A stretch of 64,000 nucleotides of DNA, taken from NCBI RefSeq assembly GCF_014529705.1, contig NZ_JAANIH010000044.1, forward strand, positions 1-64,000, read 5' to 3'. A model generated the notes under the pieces. That model worked only from the letters and a program-made list of their open reading frames with translations, was not told where the DNA came from and did not search any database. The stretch's first letter is position 1. Every line of letters begins with the position of its first letter. Source of the DNA: Bradyrhizobium campsiandrae (GTDB taxonomy: Bacteria; Pseudomonadota; Alphaproteobacteria; Rhizobiales; Xanthobacteraceae). The position numbers and the translations under genes are program-made. Positions 9,357-19,371 of this stretch are shown here, one piece after another.

Positions 9357-9689
9357 GTGAGCATTGACCGGAAAGCAGCCATCGCCGCCTACAAGGAACG
9401 GAAGTCCATTGCGGGCATCTACGTCGTCCGCTGTGCTGTAACGGGCGAGGCCTGGGTCGGCCAGGCGCCGAACCTTAAGACCATCCAAAACCGCATCTGG
9501 TTCACACTGCGCCAGGGCGGCCACCCCTGCCGCAACCTCCAGGCGGCCTGGAACAGGCATGGCGAGGCCGGCCTGACATTTGGCGAATGCGAGCGGCTGG
9601 AGGATGAGGAGAGCGCCTATGTCAGGAACGCGCTGCTGACGGAGCGCTTGGCGTACTGGCGGGCCGAGTTGAAGGCCGAGGCGATCTGA
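9357..9689 (+). CDS. GIY-YIG nuclease family protein
   Basis: A 110-residue protein starting at GTG 9357. Residues 20-35 read GIYVVRCAVTGEAWVG, which matches a GIY-YIG core with WVG in place of YIG. A following N-x-L-Q-x-A-W-N segment is typical of small bacterial GIY-YIG proteins. The arginine and glutamate expected for catalysis may be N48-R49 and the GEAGLTFGECE region, but I could not align them with certainty. It lies 16 nt from the convergent apt gene. It could act in DNA repair or be catalytically inactive. Confidence 0.65.
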   Translation: MSIDRKAAIAAYKERKSIAGIYVVRCAVTGEAWVGQAPNLKTIQNRIWFTLRQGGHPCRNLQAAWNRHGEAGLTFGECERLEDEESAYVRNALLTERLAYWRAELKAEAI

Positions 9690-9705
9690 GGATCGCCACC
9701 ACGCC

Positions 9706-10245
<540 letters not shown>

Positions 10246-10254
10246 TGGTGCCTC

Positions 10255-12420
10255 TCAATTGACCGGCGCCTCCAGCCGGAACGCATTCTCGACAATACGT
10301 AGTCCCACCTCGCCGCCGAGTGACATCAGCGATTCCGGATGGAATTGCACGCCGGCGACCGGCAGGGTCTTGTGCTCCAAGGCCATGGCGACGCCGTCCT
10401 CGGTGCTGGCGGTGACGCTCAACACCTCCGGCATGCTGTCGCGCTCGACGAAGAGCGAGTGATAGCGGCCGATGACGATCTCGTTCGGCAAATTCCGCAT
10501 CAGGCGCCCACCGCGCACCTGCACCCGCGAGGGCCGGCCGTGGGCGGGATGGGTGAGCTGGCCGAGCTCGCCGCCGAAATATTCGCCGATCGCCTGCACG
10601 CCAAGGCAGACGCCGAACACCGGCAGCTTGCTCTCCAGCGCCGCATCGATCGTCTTCTTGATCCCGAAATCCTCGGGGCGGCCGGGGCCGGGCGACAGCA
10701 CGAGCAAGTCCCACCTCCTCTGCTTGAGCATGTCGAGTGCATGCACATAGCGGACCACGGTGACGCTGGCGCCGACCTGACGGAAATAATCGGCGAGCAT
10801 GTGCACAAAGCTGTCGTCGTGATCGATCAGCAGCACCCGCTTGCCCGACCCGGTCGCATCAGGCGCGAAGCTCGACAGCGGCTTCGGCGGATCGCCGCGC
10901 AGCGCCTGGAACAACGCCGCGGCCTTGACCTGACACTCGCGATCTTCCGCGGCCGGATCGGAATCGAACAGGCAGGTCGCCCCGACGCGCACCTCGGCGA
11001 GACCATCCTTCATCCTGATAGTGCGAATAGTGAGACCGGTGTTGATGCTGCCGTCGAAATTCACCGCACCGATCGCACCGGCATACCAGCGCCGCGGCGA
11101 CCGCTCGTGGTCCTCGACGAACTGCATCGCCCAGAGCTTCGGCGCGCCTGTCACGGTGACGGCCCAGGCATGGGTGAGGAAAGCATCGAGCGCATCGAAG
11201 CCCGGGCGCAGCATGCCTTCGACGTGGTCGACGGTGTGGAACAGCTTGGAATAGGTCTCGATCTGCCGGCGCGCCAGCACCTTGATCGTGCCGGGAACGC
11301 AGACGCGCGCCTTGTCGTTGCGATCGACGTCGGTGCACATGTTGAGCTCGAACTCGTCCTTTTCCGAGTTCAGGAGCTGGCGGATCTGCTCGGCATCGCC
11401 GATCGCATCGCTGCCGCGCGCGATCGTGCCCGAGATCGGACAGGTCTCGACGCGGCGTCCGTCGGAGCGCACGAACATTTCCGGCGACGCCGAGACGAGG
11501 AATTCGCCCTCGCCGAGATTCATCAGCGCGCCGTAAGGCGATGGGTTGATGACACAGAGACGCTGGAACACTTCGGCCGGCGAGCGCTCGCAAGGCTCGG
11601 CGAAGAGCTGGCCCGGCACGGCTTCAAACAGATCACCGCGGGCGAAGGCCGCGCGCGCGGTTTCGACGGTGGCCTGATACTCGCCCGGCGCATGATCGGC
11701 AAAGCCCTGGCGACCCGTCTTCACATACGGGCTCTCGGCTGTCTCGCGCGGCAGGCCCTCGGTCGATTGGCCCTTCCACGCAAAATCGTAAGCGAGCACC
11801 ACACCGCGCCCGGTCGCGCGGTCATAGGCGAGCAGGCGATCGGGGACGTAGAGCACGATGTCGCGCTGGTCCTGCTCGCGCGCACGCTTCTGCACGAGAT
11901 CCTCGATCTGGAACACGAGGTCATAGGCGAAGGCGCCGAACAGGCCGAGCAGCCCGTCGTCACTCGCCGAGAAGGCGGCGACGAGATCGCGCACCAACGA
12001 CATCACACTGGCGCGCCGCGTGCGCTGGTCTTCCTCGACGGGCGCATCGCCCCGGATGATGTGTCCGGCAAGGCGCGTGGTGGTCTTTTCGGAGATCACC
12101 ACGCAAGGCTCGCGCAGGACGTCAGCGAGGAAGGCGATCAGCACCTGACCGCGTTCGTTGAGCGCTTCCAGCTTGAAATTGACGCCAACGGTTTCGAGCT
12201 TGAGCGGCGGATCGGAGAAGCCGAGGTCGAAGCTCTCGTAGCGGCCCGGCACGGTCGTGCCTGAGGACAGCACCACGCCGCGGCGTCGGTCGAGCAGGCT
12301 GACGAGATCGTCCAGCCTGGAGGCGCCGCCGGTAAATTGTTCGGCCACACGCGTGATCGCAAGGCCACCGCGGGTAACGTACTCGCTTCTAGGCGGGAGA
12401 GCAAAGACTGTCCTGTTCAT
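10255..12420 (-). CDS. trpE(G): Anthranilate synthase, fused TrpE-TrpG
   Basis: A 721-residue bifunctional anthranilate synthase that makes anthranilate from chorismate and glutamine, the first step of tryptophan synthesis. The TrpE part covers about residues 1-510 and contains the chorismate-binding core (ISGTIARGSDAIGDAEQ region and GAPKLWAMQFV). A linker leads to the TrpG glutaminase with nucleophile C605 in GVCLGVQAIGE and the FHPES triad segment near the end. Fused TrpEG is characteristic of rhizobia. The ATG at 12420 follows AAGAGGA. It is preceded by a leader peptide and attenuator, so tryptophan-dependent attenuation is expected. Confidence 0.97.
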   Translation of the reverse strand: MNRTVFALPPRSEYVTRGGLAITRVAEQFTGGASRLDDLVSLLDRRRGVVLSSGTTVPGRYESFDLGFSDPPLKLETVGVNFKLEALNERGQVLIAFLADVLREPCVVISEKTTTRLAGHIIRGDAPVEEDQRTRRASVMSLVRDLVAAFSASDDGLLGLFGAFAYDLVFQIEDLVQKRAREQDQRDIVLYVPDRLLAYDRATGRGVVLAYDFAWKGQSTEGLPRETAESPYVKTGRQGFADHAPGEYQATVETARAAFARGDLFEAVPGQLFAEPCERSPAEVFQRLCVINPSPYGALMNLGEGEFLVSASPEMFVRSDGRRVETCPISGTIARGSDAIGDAEQIRQLLNSEKDEFELNMCTDVDRNDKARVCVPGTIKVLARRQIETYSKLFHTVDHVEGMLRPGFDALDAFLTHAWAVTVTGAPKLWAMQFVEDHERSPRRWYAGAIGAVNFDGSINTGLTIRTIRMKDGLAEVRVGATCLFDSDPAAEDRECQVKAAALFQALRGDPPKPLSSFAPDATGSGKRVLLIDHDDSFVHMLADYFRQVGASVTVVRYVHALDMLKQRRWDLLVLSPGPGRPEDFGIKKTIDAALESKLPVFGVCLGVQAIGEYFGGELGQLTHPAHGRPSRVQVRGGRLMRNLPNEIVIGRYHSLFVERDSMPEVLSVTASTEDGVAMALEHKTLPVAGVQFHPESLMSLGGEVGLRIVENAFRLEAPVN

Positions 12421-12471
12421 GTCGTCCTCTTACGAAACTTGCCGAGGAAACGCCACACAGGACAAACGATC

Positions 12472-12497
12472 AGGCCGCCGCGCTGTGCAGGCGACCT
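12472..12497 (-). terminator. trpL attenuator terminator hairpin
   Basis: On the minus strand AGGTCGCC (12497-12490) pairs with GGCGGCCT (12479-12472) over 8 bp, with one G-T pair and a 10-nt loop, followed by GATCGTTTGT. It lies between trpL and trpE(G). Its 5' arm can alternatively pair with GGTGGC just after trpL (two wobble pairs), as expected for terminator and antiterminator alternatives. Confidence 0.6.
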
Positions 12498-12535
12498 CAG
12501 ACGATTTTGGGAGAATAAATCGCACCGGCCACCTC

Positions 12536-12583
12536 TCAGGAGGTGCGCCACCAACGACGGGATGGGCGGGCTGCGGTGCTCAT
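12536..12583 (-). CDS. trpL: trp operon leader peptide TrpL
   Basis: A 15-codon ORF, too short for ordinary gene calling: MSTAARPSRRWWRTS, with two adjacent Trp codons (TGG TGG) at positions 11-12. It lies 115 nt upstream of trpE(G) on the same strand. Directly over its 3' end is a hairpin, CACCTC with GAGGTG (12530-12545), and CGCACC also pairs with GGTGCG just downstream. A second, terminator-like hairpin follows at 12472-12497. This is the classic layout of ribosome-mediated attenuation. In Sinorhizobium meliloti the equivalent trpL is translated from a transcript that begins at its AUG, and the promoter spacing here suggests the same. The released leader RNA or peptide could also act in trans, as reported there. 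Confidence 0.85.
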   Translation of the reverse strand: MSTAARPSRRWWRTS

Positions 12584-12591
12584 GGGGCGGA

Positions 12592-12620
12592 TACTCACCA
12601 TGGCGCGGGGGCGGCGTCAA
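12592..12620 (-). promoter_or_regulatory. Probable sigma-70 promoter of trpL-trpE(G)
   Basis: On the minus strand TTGACG (12620-12615) is followed after 17 nt by TGAGTA (12597-12592). The A of the trpL ATG (12583) lies 9 nt beyond the last base of the -10 hexamer, so transcription would begin at or within about two bases of the start codon, leaving no 5' untranslated region. Confidence 0.6.
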
Positions 12621-12660
12621 GGGTGAGCGCGGCTGAGCAGTAGCACGATCGAGGTCCGGA

Positions 12661-12963
12661 TCATCCCAGCTCGCCCGGTTTCGGCACATCCCGCCTTCCG
12701 TGACGCACATGGAGAACCTCCACTGCACCATCACCGATGCGTTAGTAAATCAGATACGGAAACGGGACGATCGGAAACACTCGAACAGCGGCCATATCAG
12801 TCGCACGCCCGAGACGTGGATACTTCGCAAGCAACTGCCCAACGGACCGAATACGTCGGACGACCGCGGCAGCAGCACGCTTGTCGTGTTCGGCAAGATA
12901 TTCGTGAAGGCCGTCAATATCTGTGCGGGCACGCCGGGTGTACCGGAGTTTCACAGCCCGCAC
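12661..12963 (-). pseudogene. RelE/ParE toxin gene interrupted by a stop codon
   Basis: The first 73 codons encode a ParE/RelE-like toxin fold (RYTRRARTDIDGLHEYL, then a VFPIVPFPYLIY strand). A TAA at 12742-12744 follows the LIY. Reading on in the same frame gives RIGDGAVEVLHVRHGRRD and a natural end at TGA 12661-12663, exactly the missing C-terminal strands of the family. At the stop position relatives usually have an aromatic residue, so a single TAT or TAC to TAA change explains it. The truncated protein lacks the last strands and the conserved HxRR segment that are generally required for activity. The gene overlaps its antitoxin by 13 nt. Confidence 0.75.
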
Positions 12964-13178
12964 TTCTTCCAGAGCGCCGCCATTTCCTGATCGGTCGCGA
13001 ACTCGCCTCGTTCAGCCTGCTCAAGCCCTTCAAGCACAGCTGCGCGATGTTCTTCAGGCACCGCGAACAGATCGCCATCGTTGGCGACGATCTGTTCAAG
13101 CACTTCGGCGACGTAGGCCTGCCGATCTTCGGGCAGCCTTCGTACCTTCTCGATCACATCTTCCAAGACCTTTGTCAT
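12951..13178 (-). CDS. Antitoxin of ParE/RelE-type module
   Basis: A 75-residue acidic protein beginning MTKVLEDVIEKVRRL. Its length, helical character, position immediately upstream and 13-nt overlap with the ParE/RelE-like reading frame indicate the cognate antitoxin. The segment LPEDRQAYVAEVLEQIV resembles short alphaproteobacterial antitoxins in which two helices precede a toxin-binding tail (here ERGEFATDQEMAALWKK). The longer reading frame starting at 13334 runs antisense into the hydrolase gene, so the internal ATG at 13178 is the better start. With the toxin broken, the antitoxin may persist as a simple repressor or a relic. Confidence 0.75.
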   Translation of the reverse strand: MTKVLEDVIEKVRRLPEDRQAYVAEVLEQIVANDGDLFAVPEEHRAAVLEGLEQAERGEFATDQEMAALWKKCGL

Positions 13179-13221
13179 GCAGGGAATATATATCGGTTGC
13201 GGGCCGAAAACGACCCGTTCC

Positions 13222-13896
13222 CTACCCCAAATGTTTCTTGAAAAACTCCGTCGCCCGGCCCCAGGCGAGCTCGGCGGCCTCCCGGTCGTGCACGGCCTGG
13301 CGCTGCTCGTTGACGAAGGCGTGTTCGGCGTCATAGCGGAACAGCTCCAGCGACTTGCCGGCGTCCTTCATGGCCTTCTCGAAGCCGTTGACCAGCTCCG
13401 GGGTGCACCAATCGTCCTTGTTGGCGAAATGGGCCTGGAGCGGAATCTTGACGTCGGCGGGCTTGGCGGCCTGCTCGGGCGGGATGCCGTAGAATACGAC
13501 GCCGGCGGCGAGCTCCGGCACATACACCGCGCCGATGATGGTTACGGCGCCGCCGAGGCAGAAGCCTGTGAGCCCGACCTTGGCGCCGTTGCGCGACAGA
13601 TATTGCGAGGCGCCGCGCACCGTCTGCGTGGTGGCGTCCATGAAATCGAGCGAGTTCATCTCTTTGCCGGCCGCGTCCGTGTCGTGATACGGCACCACCT
13701 TGCCCTTGTAGAGATCGGGCGCGAGCGCATCGAAGCCAGCGAGCGCGAAGCGGTCGCACAGGCCCCTGATCTGATCCGACAGGCCCCACCATTCCTGGAT
13801 CACGACGACGCCCGGCGCATTGCCGCGCGCGGCGTTGGCGAGATAGCCCGAGGCGTCCTTGCCGTCCGGACGCTTGAAAGTGATGCTGGTTCCCAT
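13222..13896 (-). CDS. Dienelactone hydrolase family protein
   Basis: A 224-residue alpha/beta hydrolase. The catalytic triad of the carboxymethylenebutenolidase family is visible: C113 in GFCLGG, an Asp in KDDW (162-163) and H193 in AEHAF, with E36 in QEWWG as the usual partner of the cysteine. The family opens dienelactone to maleylacetate in chloroaromatic degradation, but many members act on other esters. No catechol pathway genes adjoin it, so the substrate is uncertain. The ATG at 13896 is preferred over an upstream start that would add a non-conserved extension. Confidence 0.93.
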   Translation of the reverse strand: MGTSITFKRPDGKDASGYLANAARGNAPGVVVIQEWWGLSDQIRGLCDRFALAGFDALAPDLYKGKVVPYHDTDAAGKEMNSLDFMDATTQTVRGASQYLSRNGAKVGLTGFCLGGAVTIIGAVYVPELAAGVVFYGIPPEQAAKPADVKIPLQAHFANKDDWCTPELVNGFEKAMKDAGKSLELFRYDAEHAFVNEQRQAVHDREAAELAWGRATEFFKKHLG

Positions 13897-13994
13897 GGTG
13901 TCCTCCGACGCGTTTCTGGGGAGAGGTTGACGCCATTTTGGCCGCTGAGCGGGCGATACGCAATCGCACCCGACAACACACGCGCGTGTCCAAC

Positions 13995-14020
13995 AAAAAA
14001 AGCCCCCTCTCGGGGGCTTC
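13995..14020 (-). terminator. Rho-independent terminator of the petA-fbcH operon
   Basis: On the minus strand the stem AGCCCCC/GGGGGCT (loop of 4 nt, 14018-14001) is followed by seven T residues (13995-14001 region). It starts 27 nt after the fbcH stop codon. The mirrored T-rich side is weaker, so it mainly serves the minus strand. Confidence 0.85.
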
Positions 14021-14046
14021 TTCATTCTCGTTTCGCGTCAAGCCGT

Positions 14047-16110
<2,064 letters not shown>

Positions 16111-16172
16111 GATGCGATCCTGAGGAAATAAAACGACGAGACGGCGCGAAGCTTCGGACGCGGGTCCGAAGC

Positions 16173-16703
16173 TCAGCCGATCTGGATTTTGGTGTCGGAA
16201 ACGAACTGGTACGGCGGCACCGGCAGGTTCGCGGGCGCGGGCCCCTGGCGGATGCGGCCGGACGAATCGTATTGCGAACCATGGCAGGGGCAGAAGAACC
16301 CGTCGTAATTGCCCTCATGGGCGATCGGGATGCAGCCGAGATGGGTGCAGATGCCGATCACGACCAGCCACTGCTCGTGACCGGACTTGACCCGGGCCTC
16401 GTCGGTCTGCGGATCAGGCAGGCTCGCCACGTTGACGGCGCGCGCCTCGTCGATCTGCTTCTTGGTGCGGTGGCTGATATAGATCGGCTTGCCGCGCCAG
16501 AACACCTTGATGTCCTGCCCCTCGGCAACCGGGCTCAGATCGACCTCGATCGGCGCACCGGCGGCGATGGTCGAGGCGTCCGGATTCATCTGGGAAACGA
16601 AGGGCCAGAGCGCAGCCGCGCCCCCTACTGCTGCAGCCGCCCCCGTTGCAACGAATAAGAAATCACGGCGTGTCGGATGGTCCGCCGAAGACGCTGTCGT
16701 CAC
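16173..16703 (-). CDS. petA: Rieske iron-sulfur protein of the bc1 complex
   Basis: Ubiquinol-cytochrome c reductase iron-sulfur subunit (FbcF), 176 residues, membrane-anchored with its cluster domain in the periplasm. A twin-arginine signal TRRDFLF at residues 11-17 precedes the membrane anchor. The 2Fe-2S boxes are CTHLGC (119-124) and CPCHGS (138-143), giving ligands C119, H121, C138 and H141 with the disulfide C124-C140. It is the first gene of the operon with fbcH, as in Bradyrhizobium fbcFH. Confidence 0.97.
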   Translation of the reverse strand: MTTASSADHPTRRDFLFVATGAAAAVGGAAALWPFVSQMNPDASTIAAGAPIEVDLSPVAEGQDIKVFWRGKPIYISHRTKKQIDEARAVNVASLPDPQTDEARVKSGHEQWLVVIGICTHLGCIPIAHEGNYDGFFCPCHGSQYDSSGRIRQGPAPANLPVPPYQFVSDTKIQIG

Positions 16704-16982
16704 GATTCCAACCCTTTCTTCTTATGCTGCCGGTGGAACCGCTCCGGGAGCCCCCAAGGTCCCCGGAACAGCGCTGCCGGCGCCCGCGGCCCCCCGCGGC
16801 GGCAGAACTTGGCTTGTCGGCGCCAAAACAAGGCGAAAACAGCAGTCCAGAATCGTTCTATTGGCACCCTTGCAGGGCGAGCGCAAGCCCGCTAACGGCG
16901 CGGGAGCGTGCAATGCACGAATTCCGCGGCCAGCGATGTTTTATTGAGACATTTCCGGCCCTCACCCGACCCCGTCACGGCC
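16704..16982. promoter_or_regulatory. Divergent intergenic region petA / trmL
   Basis: These 279 nt separate petA (minus) from trmL (plus) and must contain promoters for both. The petA-proximal half is very GC- and Pro-codon-rich. I could not identify a convincing -35/-10 pair, operator or structured RNA in it. Confidence 0.4.
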
Positions 16983-17444
16983 ATGCAGATCGCTCTTTTC
17001 CAACCCGACATCCCCCAGAACACCGGCACGATTCTGCGCCTGTGTGCCTGTTTCGGGATCGCTGCCCATATCATCGAACCGGCCGGCTTCCCGGTCTCCG
17101 ACCGGCATTTCCGCCGGGCGGGAATGGATTACCTCGACCATGTCAGCATCGTCAGGCACGATTCCTGGTCGAAATTCGAGGAATGGCGCAGAGGCCAGGG
17201 CTATCGCCTGCTGCTGTTCACCACCAAAGGCGCCACCGACTACCGCGATTTCAATTACCAGACGTCGGACATCCTGCTATTCGGGCGCGAGAGCGCCGGC
17301 GTCACCGACGCGGTGGTCGAGGCCGCCGATGCACGGCTGGTGATTCCGATCGCCGAAGGGTTGCGGTCGCTCAATGTCGCCATGAGCGCGGCCATGGCCG
17401 CGGGCGAAGCGCTCCGGCAGGTCCGGAACCCGAAGAAAGCTTGA
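16983..17444 (+). CDS. trmL: tRNA (cytidine(34)-2'-O)-methyltransferase TrmL
   Basis: A 153-residue SPOUT-class RNA methyltransferase that modifies the wobble position of certain leucine tRNAs. It begins MQIALFQPDIPQNTGTILRL, the characteristic SpoU/TrmL N-terminus. The knot motifs follow as DILLFGRESAG and the C-terminal LVIPIAEGLRSLNVAMSAA. The ATG at 16983 fits the family; an in-frame upstream ATG at 16908 would add an unrelated 25-residue extension. queE follows after 10 nt, so a small tRNA-modification operon is likely. Confidence 0.93.
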   Translation: MQIALFQPDIPQNTGTILRLCACFGIAAHIIEPAGFPVSDRHFRRAGMDYLDHVSIVRHDSWSKFEEWRRGQGYRLLLFTTKGATDYRDFNYQTSDILLFGRESAGVTDAVVEAADARLVIPIAEGLRSLNVAMSAAMAAGEALRQVRNPKKA

Positions 17445-17454
17445 GGAGAGTCAG

Positions 17455-18087
17455 TTGAGCTACGCGGTCAAGGAAATCTTCCTGACCCTGCAAGGCGAAG
17501 GCGCCCATGCCGGGCGCGCGTCGGTGTTCTGCCGTTTTGCCGGCTGCAACCTCTGGAGCGGCCGCGAGGCGGACCGCGCTTCCGCGACTTGCCAGTTCTG
17601 CGACACGGATTTCGTCGGCACCGACGGCACGCTCGGCGGCCGCTACGCAACATCAGTGGAACTCGCCGACACCATCGCCGCGCAATGGACCGGACCGGCC
17701 TCCAACCGCTATGTGGTGATGACCGGCGGCGAGCCGCTGCTCCAGGTCGATGCCGCCCTGGTCGATGCGCTCCATGCGAGAGGCTTCGAGATCGGCGTCG
17801 AGACCAACGGCACGGTTGCAGCGCCCGAAGGGCTCGACTGGATCTGCGTCAGCCCCAAGGGCGGCAGCGAGCTCGTGCTCAAGCGAGGCCACGAATTGAA
17901 GCTGGTCTATCCGCAGGCCCTCGCCGCGCCGGAGGCTTTCGAGGGCCTCGCCTTCGAGCGCTTCTCGCTGCAGCCGATGGACGGGCCCGAGGTCATCGAG
18001 AACACCGCACGCGCGATCGACTATTGCCTGCGCCATCCGCAATGGCGGCTGAGCGTGCAGACGCATAAATCGCTCGGCATCAGATAG
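17455..18087 (+). CDS. queE: 7-carboxy-7-deazaguanine synthase
   Basis: Radical SAM enzyme of queuosine synthesis, converting carboxytetrahydropterin to 7-carboxy-7-deazaguanine. The cluster motif is of the C-x14-C-x2-C type (C31, C46, C49) rather than C-x3-C-x2-C; this variant is known in some QueE proteins. The N-terminus LTLQGEGAHAGR and the later TGGEPLLQ motif are diagnostic. Translation starts at TTG 17455 behind GAGGAG. The 210-residue protein is followed 14 nt later by the QueD homologue. Confidence 0.93.
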   Translation: MSYAVKEIFLTLQGEGAHAGRASVFCRFAGCNLWSGREADRASATCQFCDTDFVGTDGTLGGRYATSVELADTIAAQWTGPASNRYVVMTGGEPLLQVDAALVDALHARGFEIGVETNGTVAAPEGLDWICVSPKGGSELVLKRGHELKLVYPQALAAPEAFEGLAFERFSLQPMDGPEVIENTARAIDYCLRHPQWRLSVQTHKSLGIR

Positions 18088-18101
18088 GACTGAACGGACA
18101 G

Positions 18102-18467
18102 ATGTGGGAATTGACGAAATCGTTCCGCTTCGAGGCGGCGCATACGCTGAAGGGCACGACCTTCGGTGCGGCAAGCGAAGAGATCCACGGCCACTCCTTC
18201 CGCGCCGAAGTCACGCTGCGTGGCACGCCCGACCCCACGACCGGCATGGTGGTCGATCTCGGCCTCCTCCAGCGCGCCATCGAGGAGGTGCGGCTCGCGC
18301 TCGACCACAAGTTCCTCAACAGGATCGAGGCGCTGGGCACGCCGACGCTGGAGAACCTGTCGCGCTTCGTCTGGGAGCGGCTGGCGCATATCGGCAAGCT
18401 GACCCGCGTCAGCGTTCACCGTGACAGTTGCAACGAGAGCTGCACCTATTACGGTCCCCAGGGGTGA
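18102..18467 (+). CDS. queD: 6-carboxytetrahydropterin synthase-family protein (QueD-like)
   Basis: A 121-residue member of the 6-pyruvoyltetrahydropterin synthase family, expected to make carboxytetrahydropterin for QueE. The zinc ligands are clear: H14 in EAAH, and H29 and H31 in HGHS. The cysteine that normally sits four residues before HGH in QueD is absent; the sequence there is S-E-E-I-HGH. Two cysteines occur instead near the C-terminus in RDSCNESC. This form seems common in alphaproteobacteria, from memory. Its pairing with queE supports a queuosine role, but its catalytic mechanism must differ from the textbook enzyme. Confidence 0.85.
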   Translation: MWELTKSFRFEAAHTLKGTTFGAASEEIHGHSFRAEVTLRGTPDPTTGMVVDLGLLQRAIEEVRLALDHKFLNRIEALGTPTLENLSRFVWERLAHIGKLTRVSVHRDSCNESCTYYGPQG

Positions 18468-18471
18468 CGAC

Positions 18472-19371
18472 ATGACATCCATGCTGGACCCGACACTGAT
18501 CGAAGACCGCAAGGCCCGCGCCCGCGCCTGGTTCGAGAGCTTGCGCGACGACATCTGCGCTAGCTTCGAGCGGCTCGAGGACGACGCACCGCAAGGCCTC
18601 TATCCCGGCGAGGCCGGCCGCTTCAAACGCACGCCCTGGCAGCGCACCGATCACAGCGGCGCGGCCGGCGGCGGCGGCGTGATGTCGATGATGCACGGCC
18701 GTCTGTTCGAGAAGGTCGGCGTGCATTGTTCGACGGTGCATGGCGAATTCGCACCCGAGTTTCGCGCGCAAATTCCCGGTGCCGCCGAGGACCCGCGCTT
18801 CTGGGCCTCGGGCATTTCGCTGATCGCGCATCTGCGCAATCCGCACGTGCCGGCCGTGCACATGAACACGCGCTTCGTCGTCACCACCAAGGCCTGGTTC
18901 GGCGGCGGCGCTGATCTGACGCCGGTGCTCGACCGCCGGCGCACGCAGGAGGATGCGGACACGCTCGCCTTCCACGCCGCGATGAAGGAAGCCTGCAGCG
19001 GACCGAACGGCGTTGCCGATTACGACAAGTACAAGAAGTGGTGCGACGAGTATTTTTACCTCCCGCACCGCAAGGAGGCGCGCGGTGTCGGCGGCATCTT
19101 CTACGACTGGCACGACAGCGGCGATTGGGAGGCCGACCTCGCCTTCACCCAGGACGTCGGCCGCGCCTTCCTCAAGATCTACCCCGAACTTGTCAGGCGC
19201 AATTACGCGACGAGCTGGACCGGTGAAGACCGCGAGGAGCAGTTGATCCGCCGGGGCCGCTATGTCGAGTTCAACCTGCTCTACGACCGCGGCACCATCT
19301 TCGGACTCAAGACCGGCGGCAATGTGGATTCGATCCTGTCGTCGCTGCCGCCGGAGGTGAAATGGCCATGA
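18472..19371 (+). CDS. hemF: Oxygen-dependent coproporphyrinogen III oxidase
   Basis: Aerobic heme-biosynthesis enzyme that decarboxylates two propionates of coproporphyrinogen III to vinyl groups. The 299-residue protein shows the conserved blocks GGGGVMSMM, NPHVPAVHMNTR, GGGADLTP and the C-terminal GRYVEFNLLYDRGT. The ATG at 18472 follows GGGGTGA and begins four nucleotides after the QueD stop codon. An upstream GTG would extend into queD. It overlaps the next HAD gene by 10 nt. Confidence 0.97.
   Translation: MTSMLDPTLIEDRKARARAWFESLRDDICASFERLEDDAPQGLYPGEAGRFKRTPWQRTDHSGAAGGGGVMSMMHGRLFEKVGVHCSTVHGEFAPEFRAQIPGAAEDPRFWASGISLIAHLRNPHVPAVHMNTRFVVTTKAWFGGGADLTPVLDRRRTQEDADTLAFHAAMKEACSGPNGVADYDKYKKWCDEYFYLPHRKEARGVGGIFYDWHDSGDWEADLAFTQDVGRAFLKIYPELVRRNYATSWTGEDREEQLIRRGRYVEFNLLYDRGTIFGLKTGGNVDSILSSLPPEVKWP

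Noticed and set aside
10339..12264. Long plus-strand ORF antisense to trpE(G)
   Set aside because: It is a GC3-driven shadow frame; the minus strand carries an unmistakable TrpEG protein. Similar long antisense frames over smc, fbcH, DUF4159, aceA and the TonB receptor were rejected for the same reason.
12417..12734. Longer minus-strand ORF covering trpL
   Set aside because: Its protein has no similarity and it reads through the attenuator in another frame; the 15-codon trpL explains the region.
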